From positions 62,001 to 126,000 of the forward strand of contig NZ_LJOD01000002.1 of assembly GCF_001295265.1 (NCBI RefSeq): a stretch of 64,000 bases of DNA, in the 5' to 3' direction. The notes under the pieces were generated by a model. The model was not told the DNA's origin, did not search any database, and saw only the letters and a list, made by a program, of their open reading frames with translations. Positions 33,661 through 42,422 of this stretch are shown piece after piece. Position 1 is the stretch's first letter. Each line of letters opens with the position of its first letter. The DNA comes from Chryseobacterium indologenes. Lineage in GTDB: Bacteria > Bacteroidota > Bacteroidia > Flavobacteriales > Weeksellaceae. The position numbers and the translations under genes were made by a program.

Positions 33661-33757
33661 TATAACTGATTGCTGATAAATGATAATTGATGTCTATTGC
33701 ATAGTGCTTAAAGCGTTTGCCAATCAATTATCTCTCATCATTTATCATTATTTAATA
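33661..33757. repeat. Word-repetitive inverted-repeat spacer (grpE-dnaJ)
   Basis: TGATAAATGATAATTGAT near 33673 is mirrored by the complement of TGATAAATGATGAGAGATAATTGAT near 33723-33748, with 7 extra bases. No coding sense is seen. Confidence 0.6.
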
Positions 33758-34294
33758 TTAGTTTCCTGTTACTACTTTTGCGAAACGGATCACTTTATCG
33801 TTCAGTGTGTATCCGGTTTCAATAACATCTACGATTTTGCCTTTCAGGTCTTCAGATGGGGCTGGAATCTGAGTGATTGCCTCATGAAAATCTACGTTAA
33901 AGCTGTCTCCTGCTTTTACTTCCATTGTTTTTAAGCCTTTTTCGCTCAGCTTATTCTTAAATTTCTGATAGATAAGTTCCACACCCTGAAGATCAGCCGG
34001 ATTTCCGTTCTTCGCGATTTCTTTCAGTGCTCTTTCGAAGTCATCTAAAACCCCCAGCATAGAAACCATCATGTCCTGGTTGGCATACTGGAAGAATTCC
34101 ATCTTCTCTTTAGCCGTTCTTTTTTTATAGTTTTCGAACTCGGCATACAATCTGATGTAACGGTCTTTTTCTTCTGCCAAAAGTTCCTCTGCAGAAGGTG
34201 ATACTGTCACATTGTCTTCAGATGCTGTCTCGTTCTGAATATTGTTCTCTTCCTGATTATTGATGCTTTCTTCGTTAATATCCTGATTTTCCAT
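33758..34294 (-). CDS. grpE: Nucleotide exchange factor GrpE
   Basis: Exchanges ADP for ATP on DnaK. A 178-residue protein with an acidic, disordered N-terminus rich in Glu, Asn and Gln (about 1-40), the long dimer helix (about 41-100, ending near DDFERAL) and the C-terminal beta-domain with the signature VDFHEAITQIP near 129-139. First gene of grpE-dnaJ. DnaK itself is not in the window. Confidence 0.95.
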   Translation of the reverse strand: MENQDINEESINNQEENNIQNETASEDNVTVSPSAEELLAEEKDRYIRLYAEFENYKKRTAKEKMEFFQYANQDMMVSMLGVLDDFERALKEIAKNGNPADLQGVELIYQKFKNKLSEKGLKTMEVKAGDSFNVDFHEAITQIPAPSEDLKGKIVDVIETGYTLNDKVIRFAKVVTGN

Positions 34295-34431
34295 AATTCA
34301 ATATTTATTTACACAATGATTTGACAAAGATTCTGCCAAATGGAAAAATCAGGACATTAAGGCAGAAAAAAGAAGAAGATGCAAATGGTGAATAGAAATA
34401 GTCAATTATTGTGCATTGCTCATTATTAATC

Positions 34432-35766
34432 TTATTTTCCCGCAAACGTCTGATATAGTAAATATAGATTCAGAATTATAATGATTAAGGAAATGACCCA
34501 TACACAGACCTTAAGGAAAGGCTTGTTGACAAATTCTCCCATTTTGGCTTTGTCACTGGTGAACATAACCAGAGGAACCACTGCAAAACTCAGCTGCATG
34601 GATAAGATAACCTGGCTTAATACCAATAAATCTGTGGTTCCCTGCTCGCCATAGATAATAGCAACAATCAGAGCCGGAATAACTGCAATCAGTCTTGTGA
34701 TTAACCGTCTCAGCCATGGTTTTAATCGGATATTTAAAAAACCTTCCATGACGATCTGTCCGGCAAGGGTTCCGGTAAGGGTAGAATTCTGCCCTGAGGC
34801 CAGAAGGGCAATGGCGAAAGCAATACTTGCCATTGAAGCTCCTAGAATTGGAGTGAGCATTTTATAAGCGTCGTGAATATCTGCTACATGCTCATTTCCA
34901 GTGGTATGAAATGTTGCTGCGGCGAGGATAAGAATCGCTGCATTGATGAAGAATGCCAGCATCAGTGAAACGGTGCTGTCTAACGTGGCAAATTTAATGG
35001 CTTCTTTTTTTCCTTCCCTGTCCCGGGCATAATCTCTGGTCTGTACAATGCTGCTGTGCAGATACAGGTTATGAGGCATTACAGTAGCTCCCAGAATACC
35101 AATGGCAATATACAGCATAGCCGGATTCTGGATAATCTCTTTCTGAGGAACCAGTCCGCCAAGGATTTCATTGAATGCTGGTTTTGAAATCACAATCTCA
35201 TAGACAAAACAGGAGAGGATGATAAAAATAAGCCCTCCTACAATACTTTCAATCCACCGGAAGCCTTTGGCCTGGAGCAACAGGATAAAGAGTACATCAA
35301 TTGTGGTGATTACGATCCCCCAGGTCAGAGGAATATGAAATAAAAGGTTTAGTGCGATGGCGGAACCTATAACTTCTGCGAGATCACATGCGGCAATGGC
35401 AATTTCACAGAATATCCATAAAATAAAATTAGTAGTAGGGCTGAAGTGATCCCGGCAGGCCTGTGCAAGGTCTCTTTCTGCTACAACTCCCAATTTTACG
35501 GAAAGATGCTGAAGAACCATGGCAAAAATATTGGAAATAAGGATAACCGAGAGCAGAGTATATCCGAATTGAGCCCCTCCTGCAATATCTGTTGCCCAGT
35601 TTCCCGGATCCATATATCCTACGGCAACCATGAGTCCCGGCCCAGCAAAAGCAAGATATTTCCTCCAGAAAGTTGCTTTTTTAGGAACTTTGATTGAAGA
35701 ATAGACCTCAGGAAGTGAGTGGGTGGTTTTATCTTTTCGCCAGGCGTTTTTTATATTGAAATTCAT
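34432..35766 (-). CDS. mntH: Nramp family divalent metal transporter (MntH)
   Basis: Proton-coupled importer for Mn2+ or Fe2+ in the inner membrane. A 444-residue protein with about 11 hydrophobic segments. The metal-binding DPGN motif is in YMDPGNWATD near 52-61, and the second half of the site is MPHNLYLHS near 237-245. Monocistronic. A minus-strand -7 element lies 46 nt upstream and a small inverted repeat sits between it and the start, a likely regulatory site. Confidence 0.95.
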   Translation of the reverse strand: MNFNIKNAWRKDKTTHSLPEVYSSIKVPKKATFWRKYLAFAGPGLMVAVGYMDPGNWATDIAGGAQFGYTLLSVILISNIFAMVLQHLSVKLGVVAERDLAQACRDHFSPTTNFILWIFCEIAIAACDLAEVIGSAIALNLLFHIPLTWGIVITTIDVLFILLLQAKGFRWIESIVGGLIFIILSCFVYEIVISKPAFNEILGGLVPQKEIIQNPAMLYIAIGILGATVMPHNLYLHSSIVQTRDYARDREGKKEAIKFATLDSTVSLMLAFFINAAILILAAATFHTTGNEHVADIHDAYKMLTPILGASMASIAFAIALLASGQNSTLTGTLAGQIVMEGFLNIRLKPWLRRLITRLIAVIPALIVAIIYGEQGTTDLLVLSQVILSMQLSFAVVPLVMFTSDKAKMGEFVNKPFLKVCVWVISLIIIILNLYLLYQTFAGK

Positions 35767-35770
35767 AAAT

Positions 35771-35786
35771 GTTAGAAATGACTAAC
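35771..35786 (-). promoter_or_regulatory. Candidate operator of mntH (GTTAG-N6-CTAAC)
   Basis: Inverted repeat GTTAG/CTAAC with a 6-nt centre, between the -7 element (35812-35819) and the mntH start. The half-sites recall TTAG/CTAA-type operators of DtxR/MntR-like metal regulators; that identity is inferred. Confidence 0.35.
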
Positions 35787-35811
35787 AAATTTAATTAAAT
35801 AAATATAAATA

Positions 35812-35819
35812 CAAAAATA
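35812..35819 (-). promoter_or_regulatory. -7 element of mntH
   Basis: Minus-strand TATTTTTG, matching TAnnTTTG, 45 nt upstream of the start. Confidence 0.55.
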
Positions 35820-35828
35820 AGTCAAAGA

Positions 35829-35858
35829 AAAATCCCGGAAAAATTATCTTCCGGGATT
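35829..35858 (-). terminator. Terminator of DUF937-OmpA gene
   Basis: Stem AATCCCGGA/TCCGGGATT, T-rich on the minus strand. Confidence 0.8.
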
Positions 35859-35883
35859 CTATTTTTATTGATTCTAAAAAGAA

Positions 35884-37200
35884 TTATTTAGCGAATCTTA
35901 CAGCCATTTTTCTGTCTGCAGCTCTTTCTGCATCAGAAGCTTTAGCATCTACTGTAGCAAATTTACTTCCGTAGCCGGCAGCTTCCAGTACCTGAGCTCC
36001 TACGCCTGCTTTTGTCATAGCAGCTTTGATGAATTCAGCTCTTTCCTTAGATAATTTCAGATTGGACGCTTCATTTCCTGTTTTATCAGTATAGCCTCCG
36101 ATTTTGATTTTAGCTTCAGGGAAGGCTTTTAAAATGGCTACTAAATTATCAAGCTGTCCCTGAGAACCCGCTTCCAGTTCAGTAGAGCTTCCCATTTTGA
36201 AATTCACATGGTCGAAATTATACCATTTATCTTTTAGGGCAGCGTCATCAGCTGCATTTTTATACCCTCCTGATTTTAGGAAAGCAATCATCTGATCTTC
36301 CATTCCTCCTTTGTATCCTTTCAGCATAACCCCGTTAAGATCGATATTTTCATCGGTCTTAGTGGCTGCCGGAGCTGCTGTTGCAGAGGCCGAAGTGTCC
36401 GGAGGAGTAACCGCAGCTGATGAATCCACAGAAGATCCTGTAGAATCTGAGGTTGTTGTTGTAGTTGTAGTTTGTTTTTTCTCGCATTGCTTCCATAGGA
36501 AATAGCCGGCAGCAATTAACAGTAAAAGCGGAAGCAACCATTTCCAGATTGAACCTCCGCCTTCGTTGTTGTTATTTCTGTCAGGATTTGTTCCTGTAGG
36601 TGTAGTACTTCTTGTTACCTCTATTTTAGGCTCTTCAGTAGCTGCTGTTCTTATTGCATCATTGTCATTGTCAAACTTATATCCTTTGGCCCAGTCACCA
36701 ATATTCAGTGAGGCCAGAGAAAGTCCTGCAGGCAGTAATGATGAAACAATTCCTTTCTGGTCATTCAGTAGGCTTGAAATTCCGGACTTGCCCAGATTAT
36801 TATCGGCTGCATATTTGCCGATAGAGCCTATCGTAGCTCCTGTTACCAGATTCAGCAGTGAACTGGACGAGTTATTGCTGATTCCTGCGAAAGAGGCAAT
36901 AGCGTTCACAATTCCGCCCACCTTATCTCCAAAAATGGAAGTCAGAAGGTTTGATATCATAGGATTATTAGAAGCCCCTCCTAATAAATTCCCTAAAATT
37001 CCGCTTGACGAAGCCCCGGTTATTGCATCTAAAACTCCCGGGTTGTCTGCGTTGTTGGCTAATCCTCCTACCACAGCAGGCAGTAAACCTCCAATTGCTT
37101 TTGAAATACCGGATTCACTTTCTCCAAACTGAGAAGCTGCTTGTGAAACCAAAGCGGGACCTAGCTGTCCTTTAATTAAATCAATGACATTTAAAGACAT
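35884..37200 (-). CDS. DUF937 - OmpA fusion, peptidoglycan-binding membrane protein
   Basis: A 438-residue two-domain protein. The N-terminal half (about 1-190) is DUF937-like (YidB-type), made of Gly/Ser/Leu helical repeats such as GLLPAVVGGLANN. A Thr/Asn/Glu linker leads to one membrane helix near 222-237 (WLLPLLLLIAAGYFLW), then a Thr/Ser/Ala-rich spacer. The C-terminal OmpA domain (about 325-438) has GGYTDKTGNEASNLKLSKERA near 379-399, the peptidoglycan-binding motif. The DUF937 domain would therefore lie in the cytoplasm and OmpA in the periplasm, tying the membrane to the wall (topology inferred). No signal peptide is present. Monocistronic, with its own terminator. Confidence 0.85.
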   Translation of the reverse strand: MSLNVIDLIKGQLGPALVSQAASQFGESESGISKAIGGLLPAVVGGLANNADNPGVLDAITGASSSGILGNLLGGASNNPMISNLLTSIFGDKVGGIVNAIASFAGISNNSSSSLLNLVTGATIGSIGKYAADNNLGKSGISSLLNDQKGIVSSLLPAGLSLASLNIGDWAKGYKFDNDNDAIRTAATEEPKIEVTRSTTPTGTNPDRNNNNEGGGSIWKWLLPLLLLIAAGYFLWKQCEKKQTTTTTTTSDSTGSSVDSSAAVTPPDTSASATAAPAATKTDENIDLNGVMLKGYKGGMEDQMIAFLKSGGYKNAADDAALKDKWYNFDHVNFKMGSSTELEAGSQGQLDNLVAILKAFPEAKIKIGGYTDKTGNEASNLKLSKERAEFIKAAMTKAGVGAQVLEAAGYGSKFATVDAKASDAERAADRKMAVRFAK

Positions 37201-37315
37201 AATAAATTATTTTGAGATTAATGTTCCATAAATTTAAACAAAAATCTGTCCAAATGTCACTTTTTTTGAATATTTATTTAAATTTCGTCGAAATTTTCAT
37301 AAATTGATAAAATTA

Positions 37316-38791
37316 CTAGTAAGCTTTTGCGAATAATACACGTCTTTTAGAAGGTTTTCCTGAAATCATGGAAATTCCTTCTTCAATATCATCATCTAAA
37401 GGAATACATCTGATGGTAGCTTTCGTTTCATCCTTGATCTGTTCTTCCTCTTCTGCGGTTCCGTCCCAGTGTGCATAGATGAAACCTCCTTTTTCTTCAA
37501 GAACAGTTTTGAATTCTTCGTAACTATCCACTTTGGTAATGTTATCTTTTCTGAAGTTGAATGCTTTTTCGAAAATATCTTTCTGGATGGTCTGCAATAA
37601 TTCTTCAATGTAGCTGTCCAGTCCTTCAATCGAACGTACCTCTTTAGTAAGATTGTCTCTTCTTGCAATTTCAACAGATTTGTTTTCCAGGTCTCTTGGC
37701 CCCATTGCTATTCTTACCGGAACACCTTTCAGTTCATATTCTGCAAATTTCCAGCCTGGTTTGTTCTGTGTATCATTATCGAATTTTACAGAAATTCCTT
37801 TTGCTTTTAGTTTAGCCTGGATATCTAATGCCACTTCACTGATCTGTGCAAGCTGCTCGTCTCCTTTAAAGATAGGAACAATTACCACTTGGATTGGCGC
37901 AAGGGTAGGAGGAAGCACCAAACCGAAATCGTCAGAGTGGGTCATGATCAAAGCTCCCATAAGACGGGTGGATGTACCCCATGAAGTAGCCCAAGCGTGT
38001 TCAATTTTCCCTTCTTTATTGGTAAACTTCACATCAAAAGCTTTTGCGAAATTTTGTCCCAGGAAGTGAGAGGTTCCGGCCTGAAGAGCTTTTCCGTCCT
38101 GCATTAAAGCTTCGATACAGTAGGTTTCATCAGCACCTGCGAATCTTTCAGAAGGTGTTTTCAATCCCTGGATTACCGGAATGGCCATAAAGTTTTCTGC
38201 AAAATCAGCATATACCTTATTCATTTTTTCTGCTTCTTCCACTGCTTCTTCTCTGGTAGCGTGGGCTGTGTGGCCTTCCTGCCACAGGAATTCAGCGGTT
38301 CTTAAGAACAAACGGGTTCTCATTTCCCAACGTACAACATTGGCCCATTGGTTGATGAGGATCGGAAGGTCTCTGTAAGACTGGATCCAGTTTTTATAGG
38401 TATTCCAGATAATTGCTTCAGAAGTAGGACGAACGATAAGCTCTTCTTCCAGTTTGGCATCCGGATCTACGATGAGTTTAGAAGGGTTGTCAGGGTCAGT
38501 CTTTAGTCTGTAATGGGTAACAACCGCACATTCTTTAGCAAAACCTTCTGCATTTTTCTCCTCAGCCTCAAATAAGCTTTTGGGCACAAAAAGCGGGAAA
38601 TAAGCATTTACGTGACCTGTCTCTTTGAATTTCTTATCCATTTCATCACGCATTTTTTCCCAGATTGCATAGCCGTATGGTTTGATCACCATGCATCCCC
38701 GCACTCCAGAGTTTTCAGCTAGGTCAGCTTTTACAACCAGCTCATTATACCATTTGCTGTAATCTTCGCTTCTTGAGGTTAATTTTGCCAT
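37316..38791 (-). CDS. proS: Prolyl-tRNA synthetase (short, archaeal/eukaryotic type)
   Basis: Charges tRNA-Pro. A 491-residue class II enzyme of the short type without the bacterial editing insertion. Motif 2 lies in the [20 protein letters not shown] region (core [11 protein letters not shown] near 165-175), motif 3 in [10 protein letters not shown] near 271-280. The C-terminus has the zinc/Cys-poor extension ending in FAKAY. Monocistronic on the minus strand, divergent from the W/G-rich lipoprotein gene. Confidence 0.95.
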   Translation of the reverse strand: MAKLTSRSEDYSKWYNELVVKADLAENSGVRGCMVIKPYGYAIWEKMRDEMDKKFKETGHVNAYFPLFVPKSLFEAEEKNAEGFAKECAVVTHYRLKTDPDNPSKLIVDPDAKLEEELIVRPTSEAIIWNTYKNWIQSYRDLPILINQWANVVRWEMRTRLFLRTAEFLWQEGHTAHATREEAVEEAEKMNKVYADFAENFMAIPVIQGLKTPSERFAGADETYCIEALMQDGKALQAGTSHFLGQNFAKAFDVKFTNKEGKIEHAWATSWGTSTRLMGALIMTHSDDFGLVLPPTLAPIQVVIVPIFKGDEQLAQISEVALDIQAKLKAKGISVKFDNDTQNKPGWKFAEYELKGVPVRIAMGPRDLENKSVEIARRDNLTKEVRSIEGLDSYIEELLQTIQKDIFEKAFNFRKDNITKVDSYEEFKTVLEEKGGFIYAHWDGTAEEEEQIKDETKATIRCIPLDDDIEEGISMISGKPSKRRVLFAKAY

Positions 38792-38874
38792 TATTTTTTT
38801 TAATTTTTTTAACTTTTGTACATTATTGTAATCTAAAAATAAAAATCTATTTTTGATAGATTTTTTTACCAGTG

Positions 38875-38895
38875 TTTTGGTACATTTTTGGTACA
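38875..38895 (+). repeat. Direct repeat TTTTGGTACA, 11-bp period
   Basis: Two exact 10-bp copies at 38875-38884 and 38886-38895, one helical turn apart, in the 144-nt divergent spacer between proS and the lipoprotein gene. It may be an operator; no regulator is known. Confidence 0.5.
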
Positions 38896-38935
38896 GATTG
38901 CAAATATAATTTAAATTAAAAATTTATACGTTATC

Positions 38936-40036
38936 ATGAAAAAAAATATACATAAAAATTTGCTTGGTTTGTTAAAGTCCAAAGGGATTTTAGCCATATC
39001 GGGCGGATTGCTGCTTGTGTCTTGTGGCGCTCAGATGGGCGGATACACAGAGACAGACGGGGTGTACTATGACCCGAATAAAGATACTCTGCCTGAAGGA
39101 GTTATTATCAATGATGGCGGAAACCGTGTAGGTGAAAATTACGATTATTATCAGGAATCCAATGTGATTCAGAATGCAGAGGCTAATGCAAGGGAGCGTG
39201 ATAACAGATATAATTCCTGGAGTGATGTTAACCTTAACATGAATGCAACAGATTCAGACTGGGGTAGTTTTGCAGGCTCACAGACCAACTATTATGATAA
39301 TTCCTGGGGGTGGGGATATCCTTGGGGATGGTATGGCGGCTATAACCCATATTGGGGCTGGAACCGCGGCTGGGGCTGGGGTATGGGATTATCCTGGGGC
39401 TGGGGCGGATCATTCGGCTGGGGCTGGGGAGGCTCTATCGGATGGGGAAGCCCGTATTGGGGATATGGATACTCTCCTTACTGGGGAGGATATTATGATC
39501 CGTTCTGGGGAGGAGGCTACGGTTACCCTTACTGGGGCTGGGGCGGAGGCTACTGGGGTCATGGATATTATAACAGACCTGTCTACAGAAGAAGCAGCGG
39601 AGGAGGATTCAGTAATCCTGGTCTAACCAATGCAGTATATAATACCAATACTTACAGAGGCGGCTTCAGAAATAATGGCGATGCCGTAAGAAGCTCAAAC
39701 AATGGTTTCAGAAACAGCAACAGCTCAAACAGCGGTTTCCGTAACTCAAATACAAATGGAGGGTTCAGACAAGGGAATTCAGACGGCGGTTTCAGACAAG
39801 GAAACACGAATGGAGGATTCAGAAACCAGTCTGGTGGATTCCGTAATTCAAATTCTCAGCCAAGACCTAACTATACTCCGCAGAGAGACAATGGCGGATT
39901 CAGAAATGACAGTGGATTCAGATCAAACGGAGGTTTCAATAACAGCAGCTCAGGTGGTTTCAGAGGCGGTTCTTCTGGCGGAGGCGGTGGCTTCAGAGGC
40001 GGCGGAGGCGGCGGTTTCAGAAGCGGCGGCAGATAA
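38936..40036 (+). CDS. Trp/Gly/Tyr- and GGFR-repeat lipoprotein
   Basis: A 366-residue, highly repetitive predicted lipoprotein. The lipobox LLVSC places Cys near residue 30. A Tyr/Asp-rich segment (about 35-110) is followed by a striking block of Trp, Gly and Tyr (about 122-215) built of WGWG, PYWG and YGY units. The C-terminal 150 residues are GGFRN, GGFRQGN and SGFRNS repeats ending in an Arg/Gly-rich tail. The middle is GC-rich compared with its surroundings. The function is unknown; the two repeats suggest a low-complexity surface or stickiness role (inference). It precedes an OmpP1/FadL gene by 29 nt, so they share a transcript. Confidence 0.8.
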   Translation: MKKNIHKNLLGLLKSKGILAISGGLLLVSCGAQMGGYTETDGVYYDPNKDTLPEGVIINDGGNRVGENYDYYQESNVIQNAEANARERDNRYNSWSDVNLNMNATDSDWGSFAGSQTNYYDNSWGWGYPWGWYGGYNPYWGWNRGWGWGMGLSWGWGGSFGWGWGGSIGWGSPYWGYGYSPYWGGYYDPFWGGGYGYPYWGWGGGYWGHGYYNRPVYRRSSGGGFSNPGLTNAVYNTNTYRGGFRNNGDAVRSSNNGFRNSNSSNSGFRNSNTNGGFRQGNSDGGFRQGNTNGGFRNQSGGFRNSNSQPRPNYTPQRDNGGFRNDSGFRSNGGFNNSSSGGFRGGSSGGGGGFRGGGGGGFRSGGR

Positions 40037-40065
40037 TTATAAACTAAATAACTATTAAAAAAATA

Positions 40066-41472
40066 ATGTTAAAAAAATCTTTAGTATTAACGGGCATTGC
40101 TGCAGCATTTTTTGCACAGGCTCAGGATGTTTCTGTATTGAGGAATACTGTGGAGGTTTATTCCGGTTCTTCTATGACGGGTTCTGCAAAATTCAATGCA
40201 ATGGCAGGAGCTAACGGAGCTTTGGGGGGAGATGCCAATTCCCTGCTTACCAATCCAGCGGGTTTAGGGGTTGCTATTTCAAGTGAAGTTTCCGGAACTT
40301 TATCTATTGCAGGGAACAGAAATAAAAGTACCTGGAACGGTTCTACAGTAAACTATAACAAAACAAATACTGATGTTGGAAATATAGGAGGAGTGATTAC
40401 TTTCCCGCTTATGACTGAAACAGCATGGAAGTTTATCAATATCGGAGTTAATTATTCCAATCAGTCATTAGATAATTATATAGAATCTTCGGGAAGCAAT
40501 AACCTGATCACAGATTTCAATGACGGTAAAAGTGCATCATTGGCAGGCCATGCATATAACAGATACGGAAATCTTTCCAAAACAAGTTTCGGGGTTGGGG
40601 CCAACTATAACCACAGTGTATATATAGGTGCCGGCTTAAATTTCTTCGGAGCATCCATTGATCAGTATGATACAGCCGCTTTTCAGATGGTTGATAACGG
40701 ATCTGTTGAGTTTTTTGACAGACAGAATACTCCTTTTTCTGAAAGATCAACCGGTTTCTCTGCTTCGTTAGGGGTTATCGGAAAATTAAGCCCTAATTTC
40801 AGAGTGGGAGCTTCTCTTGAAACACCTACTTTCTGGTCTATAGACAGGGAATATAATTTCTATAATGATCCGCAGAGAGGAGATGGTATCGGCGGAGAGA
40901 ACCAAAAACTGACTACACCGCTTAAAGCCACTGTAAGTGCAGCGTTTGTAGCAAGCAAAAACTTTTCATTGAATGTAGACTATACCTTAGGCGTTACAAG
41001 ACCTAAGTATAAAGTATATTCCGGAACAGAAAGCGATCTGAACAGTTTCTTTAAAGATAACTATAAGAATATTTCAGAAGTAAGAATCGGTGCAGAATAC
41101 AGAATCAAGCAATTCAGATTAAGAGGCGGATATTCATACACCTCTAATCCTTTTGATGCTTTAACGGTAAGCCAGCTGAACCCTGATGCTTCTGTTGCAG
41201 ACAGATCTTACAGCAATATGATGCTGAATGACAGAAACCTGGCTTCTTTCGGACTGGGATATGATTTCAAGTCATTCTATATTGATGCATCTTATCAGTA
41301 TGTTACTTCCAGCTATAGCAATCCTTACTTAAGAGGTATTGAAACGGGAGATCCTGCTACAGATACAGCCTATTATTCTAGTAATAGAATCTTAGGATCA
41401 GATCATTTTGTAGTGACTGATGTGAAAAATAACAGAAATAACTTCTTTGTTACATTCGGCTGGAAATTCTAA
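40066..41472 (+). CDS. OmpP1/FadL family outer-membrane transporter
   Basis: A 468-residue outer-membrane beta-barrel with a signal peptide (MLKKSLVLTGIAAAFFAQAQ). The mature protein opens with DVSVLRNTVEVYSGSSMTGS and MAGANGALGGDANSLLTNPAG near 45-65, a FadL/TodX family signature, and ends with the aromatic terminal strand NNFFVTFGWKF. FadL proteins carry hydrophobic compounds such as fatty acids or aromatics; the actual cargo is unknown. It follows the W/G-rich lipoprotein in one operon, and a terminator lies downstream. Confidence 0.88.
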   Translation: MLKKSLVLTGIAAAFFAQAQDVSVLRNTVEVYSGSSMTGSAKFNAMAGANGALGGDANSLLTNPAGLGVAISSEVSGTLSIAGNRNKSTWNGSTVNYNKTNTDVGNIGGVITFPLMTETAWKFINIGVNYSNQSLDNYIESSGSNNLITDFNDGKSASLAGHAYNRYGNLSKTSFGVGANYNHSVYIGAGLNFFGASIDQYDTAAFQMVDNGSVEFFDRQNTPFSERSTGFSASLGVIGKLSPNFRVGASLETPTFWSIDREYNFYNDPQRGDGIGGENQKLTTPLKATVSAAFVASKNFSLNVDYTLGVTRPKYKVYSGTESDLNSFFKDNYKNISEVRIGAEYRIKQFRLRGGYSYTSNPFDALTVSQLNPDASVADRSYSNMMLNDRNLASFGLGYDFKSFYIDASYQYVTSSYSNPYLRGIETGDPATDTAYYSSNRILGSDHFVVTDVKNNRNNFFVTFGWKF

Positions 41473-41504
41473 TTCCAGATTGTGTAATGAGTGATTAAAT
41501 TGAG

Positions 41505-41531
41505 GCTCCGGGCATTGTCCGGAGCTTTTTT
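41505..41531 (+). terminator. Terminator of lipoprotein-FadL operon
   Basis: Stem GCTCCGG/CCGGAGC and a T-run. Confidence 0.85.
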
Positions 41532-41570
41532 GCTGAAAATATCTGTTAAGATGAGGGTTGGAAGTTACTT

Positions 41571-41693
41571 TTACTTATAGGTATTAAAGGTAAAGTCAGA
41601 TTTCCTTAAAAAAGATAAAATAGAATGGTACTGCTCATGATAGATGGCTTTCATAGTCTTTTTATCATCTCCCGGCGTCAAATCTAACTCCTG
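41571..41693 (-). other. Open-frame tail after ZIP stop codon
   Basis: Immediately after the ZIP stop, in the same minus-strand frame, 40 sense codons read on to a TAA: LTPGDDKKTMKAIYHEQ and further to FTFNTYK. Residue usage is protein-like, but there is no proper ATG near its front (a TTG at 41681 would give 36 residues). It may be a gene remnant or a small protein; I do not recognise it. Confidence 0.3.
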
Positions 41694-42422
41694 TTAATGA
41701 TGATGTCCTGTATGAGGATGACTGTGAAAAAGATGCATAACCAGAGCCAGAGAAACGCCTACGATTACCAGTCCAATCTTAATCCAGTCAATATTGTGGT
41801 TTTTGTTACTTTCAAAAATGATAACAGATGAGATGTGAAGAAAAATTCCGCCTACGATGGCCAGAAAATAAGGCTGAAGATCCGGATTGAAGTAATTTCC
41901 CAGAAGCATTCCCATTGGAGAAGCTAGGGCAAATAAAGCAACAATCAGAAGTGAGGGGTAGGATGATCCTTTGGATTCATTTTTTCTGTTGAATAAAAAA
42001 GCCCCTAGAATGAATGAAATAGGAAGATTGTGAAATACAATTCCCAGAAGATAAGGTGACAGCATGTGCTCTTCATTGGCTAAAGGAATTCCCTCAATAA
42101 AGGCGTGAACAAATAACCCTATCATTAAAGCAGCCGGAAGGATATTGTGCTCATTATGATGATGAAAATGACCATGCTCAAAGCCTTTTGTTAACGCCTC
42201 AAGGATCATTTGCAGAAGAACTCCCGCAATCACAAATATTCCAAGATTGCTGCCTGCTTCGGAAGTGTAAACCTGTGGAAACACTTCATTCAGGCAGATC
42301 GTAATCAGGAATCCGGCACTCAGAATCAGCAGATTTTTGGCCAGTTTTTCTTTTTTCCCGAAGTGTTTTCCGAGAAATACTCCTGCAATCACACTTAGGA
42401 TCAGTAAAAGTACCGTAATCAT
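41694..42422 (-). CDS. ZIP family metal transporter
   Basis: A 242-residue inner-membrane importer of Zn2+ or a related divalent metal. Eight hydrophobic segments are predicted. The core metal site is visible in HAFIEGIPLANEE near 122-134, and His-rich parts flank it: EHGHFHHHNEHN near 84-95 and a C-terminal HLFHSHPHTGHHH. The start ATG overlaps the stop of the methyltransferase gene by one base (TAATG-type), so the two are translationally coupled. Confidence 0.9.
   Translation of the reverse strand: MITVLLLILSVIAGVFLGKHFGKKEKLAKNLLILSAGFLITICLNEVFPQVYTSEAGSNLGIFVIAGVLLQMILEALTKGFEHGHFHHHNEHNILPAALMIGLFVHAFIEGIPLANEEHMLSPYLLGIVFHNLPISFILGAFLFNRKNESKGSSYPSLLIVALFALASPMGMLLGNYFNPDLQPYFLAIVGGIFLHISSVIIFESNKNHNIDWIKIGLVIVGVSLALVMHLFHSHPHTGHHH

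Noticed and set aside
36566..37132. 188-codon plus-strand ORF over the DUF937-OmpA gene
   Set aside because: It is antisense to a clear coding gene, has Ser/Pro/Leu-biased composition and no promoter or family pattern.
39243..39626. 127-codon alternate frame inside the W/G-rich lipoprotein gene
   Set aside because: It is produced by the repetitive GC-rich sequence in another frame; it has no independent start signal.
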